Assembly (NCBI RefSeq): GCF_038002605.1
Contig: NZ_JBBOCT010000001.1
Span: 3,224,001-3,288,000, forward strand
Source: Bacillus sp. FSL K6-3431
GTDB taxonomy: Bacteria > Bacillota > Bacilli > Bacillales > Bacillaceae_C
Length of the DNA: 64,000 nucleotides
Reading direction: 5' to 3'
The notes below the pieces were generated by a model, which did not search any database, had not been told where the DNA came from, and was given only the letters and a program-made list of their open reading frames with translations. Positions 26,607 to 36,045 of this stretch are shown here, one piece after another. The position numbers were made by a program, and so were the translations under genes. The first letter of the stretch is position 1; each line of letters opens with the position of its first letter.

Positions 26607-27803
26607 TTACATCCGTGTTTCATCGTTTAAAGTAAGTGTTGCTTCATTTTCTTTACCAGATCTGTAATATTTCACCCTCATAGAATCACCGACGCTTTTA
26701 TGATTATATAGATATTTACGTAATTCAAGTACATCAATCACTTTTTCGCCATCTAGTTCAATAATTACATCGAGCTCCTTCAATCCTGCTTTTGCTGCTG
26801 GTGAATTTGGAAGTACTTGCTCAATCATTATACCCTCCGATACACCCTTTGGTAACTTCAATGTATTTTGCTGATGATAGGCAGCAATTTCACCAACGTT
26901 TCTAAGCGTCACACCCATCGCTGGACGCTTCACTTCTCCAAATTTTTCAAGATCTTCGATAATCGGTGTAACATAGTTGATTGGAATAGAGAAACCAATA
27001 CCTTCTACTGCCTGTTCAGCAATTTTCATCGAATTAATGCCTATAACCTGCCCTGCAATATTGATAAGAGCTCCTCCACTATTACCTGGGTTGATTGCTG
27101 CATCTGTCTGAATAACTTCCGCATTCCAGTCTGGGATACCATCTTTATTAATATCAACAGGTACAGTTCTATTTACACCTGAGACAATACCTTGTGTAAC
27201 CGATCCAGAAAACTGCAGTCCTAACGGATTACCAATTGCCATCACTGGCTCACCAATTTTTAGTGCTTCGGAATCACCAAAGTCAGAAATCAATTCATCA
27301 TCAATACCTTTGGAACTCATTTCTACTACCGCCAAGTCAGTCCAGACATCACTTCCACGAACTTTAGCAGCCGCTTTTGTGCCATCTGCCAAAGTGACTT
27401 CTAGTTCAGAAGCACCTTCAACAACATGGTGATTGGTTACGATGTAAATAGTATCTCCTGCTTTTTTATAGATGACACCTGAACCAACACCAGCTTCTTC
27501 TGTTTGACCTGTAGTCCAGAAATTAGCTGATTGAAGATTAGTAATCCCCACTACTCCCTTAGCAGCCCTATCTACTGCTTTTGTGACATCTGTAGTAACA
27601 TTAAATGATACATTTTTTGTTACATTATGCTCCTTATTTCCTTTATTCATTTCATTTGATGCTTGGCCCCCAAACATTCCTGGGAAAATCATAGCAATGA
27701 GCAATGCACCGATAATTCCGCCAATCAAACCTGAAAAGAACCCAAATCTTCCGCTTTTTCTTGGTTTGTAACGGTTTGGATTATGACTATCATAAAACCC
27801 CAT
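26607..27803 (-). CDS. HtrA/DegP-like membrane-anchored serine protease
   Basis: A 398-residue S1C protease. A short basic N-terminus is followed by one membrane helix (FFSGLIGGIIGALLIAMIF, about residues 20-40), so the catalytic domain is outside the cell. The triad is visible: His in VTNHHVVEG, Asp in WTDLAVVE and Ser in NPGNSGGALIN. A C-terminal PDZ domain follows (PNSPAAKAGLKELDVI). It degrades or refolds misfolded exported proteins. The true start is the ATG at 27803, ten bases after AAAGGA. It corresponds by position to the htrA-type gene downstream of walJ (yycK in B. subtilis). Confidence 0.93.
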   Translation of the reverse strand: MGFYDSHNPNRYKPRKSGRFGFFSGLIGGIIGALLIAMIFPGMFGGQASNEMNKGNKEHNVTKNVSFNVTTDVTKAVDRAAKGVVGITNLQSANFWTTGQTEEAGVGSGVIYKKAGDTIYIVTNHHVVEGASELEVTLADGTKAAAKVRGSDVWTDLAVVEMSSKGIDDELISDFGDSEALKIGEPVMAIGNPLGLQFSGSVTQGIVSGVNRTVPVDINKDGIPDWNAEVIQTDAAINPGNSGGALINIAGQVIGINSMKIAEQAVEGIGFSIPINYVTPIIEDLEKFGEVKRPAMGVTLRNVGEIAAYHQQNTLKLPKGVSEGIMIEQVLPNSPAAKAGLKELDVIIELDGEKVIDVLELRKYLYNHKSVGDSMRVKYYRSGKENEATLTLNDETRM

Positions 27804-28152
27804 TTTAGACCATTCCTTTCTTTCCACACAGTTAGTTTGCCTTTCTCTGTCATTATTATAATAGTCTAAGCAGAAATTCCATAATGAATGACACCAAGGA
27901 AATTGAATTATTGCTTTATTAAGTAAAAAGTCTTCATTTTTTTGCCCTAAAAGTAAAGTTTTGATTTACATATATTTTGTATTAATAAGCAATTTCCAAA
28001 CCCAAATTTCATCATGGAGTAAATAAGGTGAGGCACTATTACGTTGGCGTATTCAATGAGCCAAGAGGAATATAATTGCATGACTTCAGCTTTCGATGTT
28101 TTGCCAGACTATAAATATAATGCCTATGTCAACTACATTATTTAACACAGCA

Positions 28153-28200
28153 AAAAAGAATGAAAACAAACGGGATCATTTCCGTATGTTTTCATTCTCT
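28153..28200 (-). terminator. Terminator of the wal operon
   Basis: agaatgaaaaca- and tgttttcattct-type arms with a T-rich flank on the minus strand lie just downstream of walJ. The remaining part of the gap to htrA (27804-28150) shows nothing I can identify. Confidence 0.85.
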
Positions 28201-28230
28201 TTTCCCCTAACAGGATAATGATCAAACATT

Positions 28231-29025
28231 TTAAACCGCAGTTAATTCTGTTGGAATACCAGGATCCGTGTCATACAAATCAAACTGTGATCCGACTGCC
28301 ATTCCTTGTGCTTCGAGTGTCTGTTGAACGCTCATTCTAGCTAGATCCTTCATATTATTGTCACGGCTTAAGTGAGCAAGATAAATCCGCTTGGTATTGT
28401 CACCAATTACCTCACTCATCGCAAGTGCTGCGTCTTCATTAGAAACATGGCCGACATCACTCAAAATTCTACGCTTAATATTCCACGGATACCTACCCAT
28501 GCGCAACATACCAATATCATGATTGCTTTCAAACACATACATATCAGCATCAGATATTAGTCCCTTCATCCGATCACTCACATATCCTGTGTCTGTAATA
28601 ATGACCAATTTTCTCCCACCTGAGCGAAAAATGTAAAACATCGGCTCAACTGCATCATGTGAGACGCCAAAAGATTGAATATCCAGACCTCCATATGATT
28701 GAACAGTTTCCATCCCGAAAACAAATTTCTGCTCTGTAGCGATCTCACCTATAAGTCCATCCATTGCCTGCCATGTCCGTTCATTAGCAAAAACCGGAAG
28801 CTTATATTTACGGGCCATTACGCCAATTCCTTTTATATGATCACTATGTTCATGTGTAACTAGAAGTCCATCTAATTTAGCAGGATCACGACCAATTTGT
28901 TGAAATAGACCATCTACTTGCTTGCAACTCAACCCTGCGTCCACCAAAAAAGAATGCTCAGCAGTCTCGACATAAATGGCATTTCCTGAACTTCCGCTTG
29001 CAAGCACACTAAATTTCATTGACAT
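28231..29025 (-). CDS. walJ: MBL-fold metallohydrolase WalJ (YycJ)
   Basis: A 264-residue metallo-beta-lactamase-fold protein, the conserved last gene of the walRK operon. The metal-binding HEHSDHIKG motif (HxHxDH) lies near residue 60, and [13 protein letters not shown] opens the domain. YycJ-type proteins have been reported as DNA exonucleases linked to DNA repair and cell division. The ATG is preceded by GGAGTG, five bases after the yycI stop. A strong hairpin closes the operon downstream. Confidence 0.95.
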   Translation of the reverse strand: MSMKFSVLASGSSGNAIYVETAEHSFLVDAGLSCKQVDGLFQQIGRDPAKLDGLLVTHEHSDHIKGIGVMARKYKLPVFANERTWQAMDGLIGEIATEQKFVFGMETVQSYGGLDIQSFGVSHDAVEPMFYIFRSGGRKLVIITDTGYVSDRMKGLISDADMYVFESNHDIGMLRMGRYPWNIKRRILSDVGHVSNEDAALAMSEVIGDNTKRIYLAHLSRDNNMKDLARMSVQQTLEAQGMAVGSQFDLYDTDPGIPTELTAV

Positions 29026-29030
29026 TCATT

Positions 29031-29846
29031 TCACTCCATTTTATTTTTATCCGGGTTAGAAGTTTCTTGAACAACTTGACCGTCAAATGCGTGGACAAGC
29101 ATGTTCTCTTGATCACCATCATGCTCTACTACGAAATGCCATGTAGGTGTAAGTACTTGTGTCGCCTCCATACTTACGAGCGTATAATAACCGAGCTCTG
29201 TTCTCAAAATAGTACTATTTCGTTTAAGAACGCCCTTTTTATACAAAGCCTCTATAGCTCGGAAGGCAGTTAGGACCTCATCCTTATCATTAATTGGCTC
29301 GATTGACTCTAACATCGTCTGATCATACGCATAGACTTCATTTGATTCATTTACATAAAAATCAAGGTACGCACTTTGATTTAAAAACATTACTTTATCA
29401 TCGAACTTCTGATAATAAGTAATTTTACCGGCTTCTTTATCAAAGTTCCAATAATCGTATTGGCTACCTGCTAACACATTCTCTTTGATAAATTGATTTA
29501 ATTCGGAAAAGTCTACTTTCTCTGTAATCGGAATTGGAATCGGCTCTTTTAATTCTGAATGAATGATCGCATCGCCATCCAAAGCGACCCTTTGGTGCTT
29601 CAGATCTTTGATATCGTCCTCTGAAAAAACCTTCGTATTGGCACTCATATACTGATCATTTATGGCTTCTTTTGGAAGTTCACCATTCACAACAATACCA
29701 TCCGCTTTCAAATTTTCCTCAAGCGAAACATCACTTTTTACTTCATATTGACTTGTTTGATGTTTCGTTAGTAGCTGACTAACAAGGAAGAGATCAAGGA
29801 CTAGAAAAGCGATAATGAATATACTCTTTATCCTACTCCAATCCAC
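29031..29846 (-). CDS. yycI: Two-component regulatory protein YycI
   Basis: A 271-residue membrane-anchored accessory protein. One N-terminal helix (IFIIAFLVLDLFLVSQLL, about residues 9-27) is followed by an extracytoplasmic domain with the YycI-type repeats (QYDYWNFDKEAGKITYYQKF, then YALVSMEATQVLTPTWHFVV-like C-terminal part). With YycH it contacts WalK in the membrane and tunes its kinase activity. It overlaps the yycH stop by 14 bases, implying coupled translation. Confidence 0.93.
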   Translation of the reverse strand: MDWSRIKSIFIIAFLVLDLFLVSQLLTKHQTSQYEVKSDVSLEENLKADGIVVNGELPKEAINDQYMSANTKVFSEDDIKDLKHQRVALDGDAIIHSELKEPIPIPITEKVDFSELNQFIKENVLAGSQYDYWNFDKEAGKITYYQKFDDKVMFLNQSAYLDFYVNESNEVYAYDQTMLESIEPINDKDEVLTAFRAIEALYKKGVLKRNSTILRTELGYYTLVSMEATQVLTPTWHFVVEHDGDQENMLVHAFDGQVVQETSNPDKNKME

Positions 29847-31167
29847 GGAAATCCCCTCCTACATCTTCTAACGTGAGGCGAAGCCATGATCCTCCGTATA
29901 AATAAAACCATGAAGGCTCAAGAACAAGCACCTTTGGGTTAGCAGTATCTTTAACTAGGTTATATCCAATTAATAAATCTTCTAGCATATTTTGTTGGAT
30001 CTCTTGATTTTCCTGTAAGTACTTTAGTACCTCTTCCCCTGAAGGTAAATCGACTTTCCTTTGCCCAAGAGGTCGGTCCGTGTACAAGGAAAAATACGGT
30101 CTTTTGTATTGATAAATCTCTTCTGCACCCCAATACTGCCTGATCTCAGTCATCCCTTGTTCATTAAAAACGGGGCGTCCTTCCTTAAAAAGTTGAAATA
30201 CTGTTATTGGTTGGTATTTTCCAATTGAGAAATATCGATAATTATCTGTCCACCCAGAATGTTCATTAATAAAATCGATACTTCTTTTCAACAGATGTTT
30301 ATCATTTTCCTGCCGATTGTTCAACCCTGGAGCGTGAGATGGATTAATGTAAAATATCATATTTGTTAAATAATCTACATTCATCATGCTTGATATATCT
30401 GTAAATTTCTCTCCATTAGCCAAAATGTCTCTTCTAACCGCGCTTGGATCAGTGAAAAGTGCATTCTTAAACTTTTCAGGATCAATGTAATTCGAGAAAT
30501 ATTTGTACTCAAGCAATTGTGTTTTTTCCTTTGGTAAAAATATTACCCTATCTTCGGAAAGTGAATATTTTCCATATGCCTCATACTCTTTTTTCTTTGT
30601 ATTGATCTTTGTAATCAAGGCAGATATTCGTTCTGGATTGACATGGCTTTCGAATACACGATTTTCCACACTATCAATAAAGTAAATCGTTGCACTGTCT
30701 TGTGTATCACTAGCTAAATTTATCACAATTCTATCGAACTCAGCATTTGGTACATTTTGTGATTCTACATGAAGTACTCCTTTGTATAATTCAAATGGTA
30801 CTAAATCTGGGAATGTTATCTCAATCTTATTATCTGAGTGTGAAATTTCTTGAAGCCGGTTATTACTTAGTATTTTCGTCGTGCTAATCTCATAAAAATT
30901 CCAAAGGCTTATTTCATTAATAAGCTCGTCTATGTCTTTTTTTTCGGTTGTTCCATAATGAATTTCATCAATATGGAACAGGATCCGGGTTGGCTTGATC
31001 AAATCAACTGGTTCTTCCTGATCGGAAATGGAAACCTCATGTACGTATTTTTTATCAGGAAAGTCAAGTTGAGGCTGATATGTCCACAAACTCCAAGTAA
31101 GCGCACCACTTGCAAGTACAAGCAGTAGTAACACCAACGATTTAATATTTTCGTATGTCATGACCAA
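29833..31167 (-). CDS. yycH: Two-component regulatory protein YycH
   Basis: A 444-residue protein with one N-terminal membrane helix (LVLLLLVLASGALTWSLW, residues about 10-27) and a large extracytoplasmic domain. It has the WTYQPQ motif after the helix and the characteristic late segment LLIGYNLV...LEPSWFYLY. It forms a complex with YycI and WalK; in B. subtilis it restrains WalK. The start overlaps the end of walK by ten bases. Confidence 0.93.
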   Translation of the reverse strand: MVMTYENIKSLVLLLLVLASGALTWSLWTYQPQLDFPDKKYVHEVSISDQEEPVDLIKPTRILFHIDEIHYGTTEKKDIDELINEISLWNFYEISTTKILSNNRLQEISHSDNKIEITFPDLVPFELYKGVLHVESQNVPNAEFDRIVINLASDTQDSATIYFIDSVENRVFESHVNPERISALITKINTKKKEYEAYGKYSLSEDRVIFLPKEKTQLLEYKYFSNYIDPEKFKNALFTDPSAVRRDILANGEKFTDISSMMNVDYLTNMIFYINPSHAPGLNNRQENDKHLLKRSIDFINEHSGWTDNYRYFSIGKYQPITVFQLFKEGRPVFNEQGMTEIRQYWGAEEIYQYKRPYFSLYTDRPLGQRKVDLPSGEEVLKYLQENQEIQQNMLEDLLIGYNLVKDTANPKVLVLEPSWFYLYGGSWLRLTLEDVGGDFRGLE

Positions 31168-32984
31168 TCATCCTCTTGTGCAGGATCATAGGGCAAAGTA
31201 AATAATATGGTTGTTCCCTTACCCTCTTTGCTTTTTGCCCGAATCTCTCCACCTTGCGCACTGATCATTTCTTTGGCAATTGCGAGTCCAAGCCCTGTTC
31301 CACCCATTTGTCTTGTTCTTGCTCTATCGACTCTATAAAATCGTTGGAAAACTCTTTCGATATTATCTTTCGGTATTCCTATACCTTGGTCACTAATACT
31401 TACTTCAATTTTACCATCGAGTTCTTTCAAACGAAACGTGATTCTGCCACCGTCTGGAGAATACTTAAAGGCATTTGAAATAATATTATCAATTACTTGG
31501 GTTATCTTATCTTCGTCTATTTCTACAAAAATTGCTTTATCCGGAAATTGTCTTTTAAAGGTGATATCACGTTCTTTCAACATTTCAAAGCGATCAATAA
31601 TATGGTTGAAAAATTTAACGAAGTCAACCCAACTTGGATTAATTTCGTAATTTCTACTATCCATTCTTGAAAGATCAAGTAAATCTTTAACGAGACGAAT
31701 CATTCGTTCTGTTTCATATTGAGTTACACCTAAAAAACGTGGTGCTAATTCACTGTCATGTACCGCACCATCCGATAATGCTTCTAGATAACTGCGCATG
31801 GTTGTTAGCGGAGTTCTTAATTCATGTGAAACATTCGCAACAAATTCTCTACGCTCCGCATCTAGCTTTTCTTGCTCAGTAATATCATGGAGCACTGCGA
31901 TCAAGCCATTCACAAAGCCTGTTTCGCGTTGGATAACAGAGATATTAGCACGCAATATATAGGGTAGCTCATCTGTACTATAATCTAATATAAGTGATTC
32001 TTTCTCTTCTAACAGATCTTCATAGCTGTATTCTTCTTCTAGTTTCAACACGTCTATCACAGGCTGTCCATCCACTGTTTCACGTGAAACATTCAGCATT
32101 TCTGCCGCTCGTTCATTAATTAAAATAACTCGTCCTTTTCGATCTGTAGCTATGACACCATCCGTCATAAAAGTTAGAACAGATGAGAGTTTTCTCCGTT
32201 CCCCTTCAGTCATCGCTTGCGCTTCTTGTAACTTTTTTGTTAGATGATTGAACGATTGGGCTAGTTGTCCGATTTCATCTTCGCCATACACTTTAACTTT
32301 ACGGGAAAAGTTTCCTTTCGCCATTGCAGTTGCCTGTCTTTTCATATCAGCAATTGGTCGAGTAATCATTCTTGCTAATACGATACCTAGTATCGCGGTA
32401 ATAAGCATAGCGATAGCGGTACCAGTGATGAATATATTATTAATTTCATCCATTTGTTTATAAACTGTTTCAATTTTGGACACTAAATAAATAGCTCCAA
32501 TTACTTCCTCATTTAATTTAATGGGATACGTTAACACCCATATTCGTTTACCTGATTGTTCATCAAGTACAACTTTATCTCCCTTTTCACCATACGTTAG
32601 GGTTCGTTTCACCATCACATCAGTCGTTTTCTGGCCAACAATCGTTTGTTTGTCAAGATTAGAGGTACCAATAATCAAACTACGATTATTTATAATACGC
32701 ACTTCAGAAATATCAGCCGTTGAGAAGTCAAGAAGCAAATTATGCACCTCTTGTTCAAGCGGTGGAACCTCTTCAAATGCTCTATCTTTTACAATTTCTT
32801 CTCTTATATTGTATTCTAAAAGCGGGAGTCTTCCTTCGATCGCGGTTTGGAAGTTTCTAACAAGCTGATCTTCTAATTTTCCAACGAAATAGACACCGAT
32901 AATTTGCATGGCAATAATAATTAACAAAACATATATAATAACAAACTTAATATGAATGGAGCGGAAGAAGCTTACTTTTTGCAT
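31158..32984 (-). CDS. walK: Cell-wall histidine kinase WalK
   Basis: A 608-residue sensor kinase of the essential WalRK system controlling cell-wall hydrolases. The domains run in the usual order: membrane helix (about 12-32), an extracellular PAS-like sensor domain, a second helix (about 183-203), HAMP (about 204-256), a cytoplasmic PAS (about 265-365), HisKA with the phospho-accepting His near residue 387 in NVSHELRTPLT, and HATPase_c with the N box DNIISNAFKYSP and DQGIGIP. The gene lies six bases after walR. A parS site is embedded in the coding sequence at 32076-32091. Confidence 0.97.
   Translation of the reverse strand: MQKVSFFRSIHIKFVIIYVLLIIIAMQIIGVYFVGKLEDQLVRNFQTAIEGRLPLLEYNIREEIVKDRAFEEVPPLEQEVHNLLLDFSTADISEVRIINNRSLIIGTSNLDKQTIVGQKTTDVMVKRTLTYGEKGDKVVLDEQSGKRIWVLTYPIKLNEEVIGAIYLVSKIETVYKQMDEINNIFITGTAIAMLITAILGIVLARMITRPIADMKRQATAMAKGNFSRKVKVYGEDEIGQLAQSFNHLTKKLQEAQAMTEGERRKLSSVLTFMTDGVIATDRKGRVILINERAAEMLNVSRETVDGQPVIDVLKLEEEYSYEDLLEEKESLILDYSTDELPYILRANISVIQRETGFVNGLIAVLHDITEQEKLDAERREFVANVSHELRTPLTTMRSYLEALSDGAVHDSELAPRFLGVTQYETERMIRLVKDLLDLSRMDSRNYEINPSWVDFVKFFNHIIDRFEMLKERDITFKRQFPDKAIFVEIDEDKITQVIDNIISNAFKYSPDGGRITFRLKELDGKIEVSISDQGIGIPKDNIERVFQRFYRVDRARTRQMGGTGLGLAIAKEMISAQGGEIRAKSKEGKGTTILFTLPYDPAQEDDWS
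32076..32091. other. parS site inside walK
   Basis: tgtttcacgtgaaaca is a perfect 16-base palindrome matching the Spo0J/ParB binding site (B. subtilis TGTTCCACGTGAAACA) with one permitted change. Confidence 0.85.
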
Positions 32985-32990
32985 GTGGGA

Positions 32991-33698
32991 CTACTCCTGT
33001 TCAGGTGCTCGTAGATAGTAGCCGACTCCCCTTCTTGTTACGATCCATGTCGGATGGCTAGGACTATCTTCAATTTTTTCTCTAAGTCTTCTTACTGTTA
33101 CATCAACTGTTCGTACATCACCAAAGTAATCATATCCCCAGACAGTCTGTAATAAGTGTTCTCTTGTCATGACTTGGCCGATATGCTTTGCTAAATAATG
33201 GAGAAGTTCAAATTCTCTATGTGTCAGCTCAATTGTTTCGCCATTTTTTGAAACGACATACGCATTCGGGTGAACAGTAAGCGTCCCAATTGTAATTTCG
33301 TTATTGTCTTCCTCTTCTAATTGATTCGCAATCTGAGAATGACGTCGTAAATTAGCTTTCACTCGAGCAATTAATTCGCGGGTACTAAATGGTTTTGTTA
33401 CATAGTCATCTGCACCAAGTTCAAGCCCTAATACTTTATCTATTTCCGAATCTTTTGCTGTTAGCATAATAATTGGCATATCATATTTCTTGCGTATTTC
33501 TTTGCATACTTCCATCCCATCACGGATTGGTAGCATAATATCAAGCAAAATCATATCCGGATTCATTTCTTCTACTAAACGGAGTGCTTCTGCCCCATCA
33601 TAGGCACATTGCACATTAAATCCTTCTTTTTGTAAATTAAATTGAAGAATATCTGCAATGGGCTTTTCATCGTCTACAACTAGTATCTTTTTCTCCAT
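32991..33698 (-). CDS. walR: Cell-wall response regulator WalR
   Basis: An OmpR-type response regulator of 235 residues. The receiver begins [18 protein letters not shown], with the phospho-acceptor Asp in [11 protein letters not shown] (about residue 53) and Lys in YVTKPFS. The DNA-binding winged helix ends with [25 protein letters not shown] and RGVGYYL. The ATG at 33698 follows AAAGGAG; the frame continues 19 codons upstream, but these look untranslated. It is the first gene of walRK-yycHI-walJ. Confidence 0.97.
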   Translation of the reverse strand: MEKKILVVDDEKPIADILQFNLQKEGFNVQCAYDGAEALRLVEEMNPDMILLDIMLPIRDGMEVCKEIRKKYDMPIIMLTAKDSEIDKVLGLELGADDYVTKPFSTRELIARVKANLRRHSQIANQLEEEDNNEITIGTLTVHPNAYVVSKNGETIELTHREFELLHYLAKHIGQVMTREHLLQTVWGYDYFGDVRTVDVTVRRLREKIEDSPSHPTWIVTRRGVGYYLRAPEQE

Positions 33699-33782
33699 GG
33701 CTTGTATCTCCTTTAAAAATATTTTATCTATATTAACGAAAAAGTATGTGTGCACTTAATCTATCTATTTTAACATATAGAA

Positions 33783-33825
33783 AGAGACAGGTCCAAAAGC
33801 ACTTTGGCTTCCATAACCTGTCTCT
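33783..33825 (-). terminator. Terminator of the M23 peptidase gene
   Basis: On the minus strand AGAGACAGGT and ACCTGTCTCT arms are followed by TTCTAT; it separates the peptidase gene from walR. Confidence 0.8.
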
Positions 33826-33828
33826 ATA

Positions 33829-35262
33829 TTAAAAGTAACTTAGAGGATTCTTGATTTGTCCATTCTGATACACTTCGAAATGTAGATGTGTCCCATTTGA
33901 GTCCCCTGTAGAACCCATCACACCTATTTCAGAGCCTTTTTCAACTGTTTCTCCTGGCGAGACACTAATAGAATCTAAATGCGCATAAACAGTCCTGTAC
34001 CCATTTTTATGGTCAATAACAATTTTATTCCCATATCCACCACTATTCCAACCAGCCGAGCTAACAACGCCATTATCTGCTGCTTTAATAGTAAGATTGC
34101 TTGGACGGGCAATATCGATTCCTTTATGTACTTTTCCCCAGCGTTGCCCCATATTACTAGATACATACCCGCCAGAGGCGGGCCAACTAAAGCTACCCGT
34201 ACCACGTGAAGGTATGACCTTTGTTCCTTTTTGGACCACTTCTGTAACTGGCTTTTCAATAATGGTTTCATTAACTATATCTTTGCTAGTTTGCTTGCCG
34301 TTTTTTTCAATCACTTTATAGGTAATTGCCGATTTCCCCTTCTTACCGGCTTGTTTCACTTTCGTTTCGCCTTTAGGCATACTATTATTCTCAACGACTT
34401 TTTTCTCAAAGTCTGTTGCTTCTTCTTGATAAACCTCTTCCTCAACAATTACGTGAAGAAGTGGCTTTGTCACTAGTACGTTTAATTCCTGACCAATTTG
34501 TAAAACAGATGCTTCAGACAGCCCTTCATTTAATTGCATCAGCTTTTTCCTTGTTAATTGATAGGCATCAGCAATTGTTCCGAGCACGTCGCCTCGTTTT
34601 ACTTTATGTTTTTTTTCTTCTAGCGTACCTTTTTCTAACAATTGTACCGCTTCATCTACAGTAACCATTTGATCCGGTAAAATAGAATCGGCAGATACGG
34701 TAATCTCCTCTTCAATCCGTACATCGGTTACCCGGCTTTCATCATCTATAAGCGCTGGTAATGATGTATCTTTCTGTTTGTTTGCTTCAACTTGCTTTAG
34801 TTCCTTCTCAGAAACATACTGCAACTTAAACTTCTTTAACGCTAACTCAGCTTCCGTTTCGTCTTTAACATATGCAATCGCTTTGTCATTTACTAATAAT
34901 GCAGTGGCATTAGCTTTAATTGTTACCAGGTCCTTCAGTTGTTCCACCACTTGATTATCTACTACATTTGTATGGAATACCTGTTCTGAAATATATGTGA
35001 GTTCATTCCCTAATTCTAGTTGGTAATCTTCATAATCTTTCTGTTTATCCTTTATCGCTTCTTCTACTATTTGATCTGTAACCTTTTGATCGGACACAGG
35101 TCCTAGATACTGATCATCGAGGTATACATGATATACTATATCAATTTTCTGATTCGCCGTGGCAGTAATAGAGATAGTTGTAAATGCCATAATAAAAACG
35201 AGCAACTTCATTAAAAATCCGGCTGTTTTCTTACCAATTAGCCGCTTTTCTTGCAAGTTCAT
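33829..35262 (-). CDS. M23 family peptidoglycan endopeptidase with LysM and G5-like domains
   Basis: A 477-residue secreted hydrolase. After a signal anchor (AGFLMKLLVFIMAFTTISITA, about residues 12-32) comes a long segment with repeated charged helices, then a LysM domain (HKVKRGDVLGTIADAYQLT, about 220-265), a G5-like region, and a C-terminal lysostaphin-type M23 domain with zinc ligands in HKGIDIA and THLHFEV. It should cut peptide cross-bridges in the wall. The ATG at 35262 lies nine to ten bases after GGGGG. It sits immediately upstream of walRK, as in many Bacillaceae, and may be part of the Wal regulon. Confidence 0.9.
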   Translation of the reverse strand: MNLQEKRLIGKKTAGFLMKLLVFIMAFTTISITATANQKIDIVYHVYLDDQYLGPVSDQKVTDQIVEEAIKDKQKDYEDYQLELGNELTYISEQVFHTNVVDNQVVEQLKDLVTIKANATALLVNDKAIAYVKDETEAELALKKFKLQYVSEKELKQVEANKQKDTSLPALIDDESRVTDVRIEEEITVSADSILPDQMVTVDEAVQLLEKGTLEEKKHKVKRGDVLGTIADAYQLTRKKLMQLNEGLSEASVLQIGQELNVLVTKPLLHVIVEEEVYQEEATDFEKKVVENNSMPKGETKVKQAGKKGKSAITYKVIEKNGKQTSKDIVNETIIEKPVTEVVQKGTKVIPSRGTGSFSWPASGGYVSSNMGQRWGKVHKGIDIARPSNLTIKAADNGVVSSAGWNSGGYGNKIVIDHKNGYRTVYAHLDSISVSPGETVEKGSEIGVMGSTGDSNGTHLHFEVYQNGQIKNPLSYF

Positions 35263-35549
35263 TCTGTAAATCCCCCTATGATTACTTCCCATCTGTAATA
35301 ACTAAATAGATGTGTATTATTTTTACCTGGTCTACTTTAGCATAAAACACTTTGATTTTGAGATAGTTTTTTCGAATGTAATATAACTGTATTACTTATT
35401 GAATGCAATAGATAAAGGGATTTGATAAATGAATAATGATATACACTGTGTTACATACTTCTATTTATTTCTTTTCACGTTTAGATTATTACAAATAAAT
35501 TACAAAAAGATCAAGTGTTGAAGCATCACTTGATCTTTCCTTACAGAAT

Positions 35550-35698
35550 TCCAGCCATTCATCCCCAACATAATAAATATACGCTTTACTACCACCAACA
35601 ATATGATACATTGGTTGGTCCAACACCTGAACCATTGTTACTCCACTTGCAACAAGATTTGAAGAAGTAACGAAAGGATATGTTTCTTGGTCAATATC
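35550..35698 (-). pseudogene. purA (adenylosuccinate synthetase) fragment
   Basis: The minus strand encodes [19 protein letters not shown] (35642-35698), clearly the PurA segment usually reading [14 protein letters not shown]. The next conserved piece, [10 protein letters not shown], is one frame over, and the frame then returns to [14 protein letters not shown]. Frameshifts and a TAG just before the fragment show decay. About 50 of the usual ~430 residues remain. In B. subtilis purA lies between walR and dnaC, so this is a relic at the ancestral position. The other ~600 bases of the gap 35263-36045 show no clear gene. Confidence 0.85.
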
Positions 35699-36045
35699 CT
35701 ACATCACACCTTACGCTTTTTTGTTACTTACTAAAACTCCTTACTTTCTCCTGCCCATTTTATAGTCTCTTGGCATTCTCAAGACGGAAAAGCGAGCAAC
35801 TGTAGCGGAAATCAACCACATACTACTTGGTAAAGCAACAATGTTTTTAAAGCAGGCTTTTAAAAAAATATGACGCTTTTTTGGCATGTCTCTTATTGAA
35901 AAAAGTTTGAAATCGAATATCAAAATATTCATTAAAGCTTAATTCCCAGTAGGTTTTTAGAAATTCGGCAGATTTACGCCTCGATATTCCGAGAGTCTAT
36001 TTTTTAGTAAAACATGGAGTTATCCCCCAAAAAAGGAGGGGAAGC

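Noticed and set aside
35741..35932. 63-codon minus-strand frame upstream of the purA relic
   Set aside because: No ribosome binding site and no recognised similarity; it probably is chance coding in decayed DNA.
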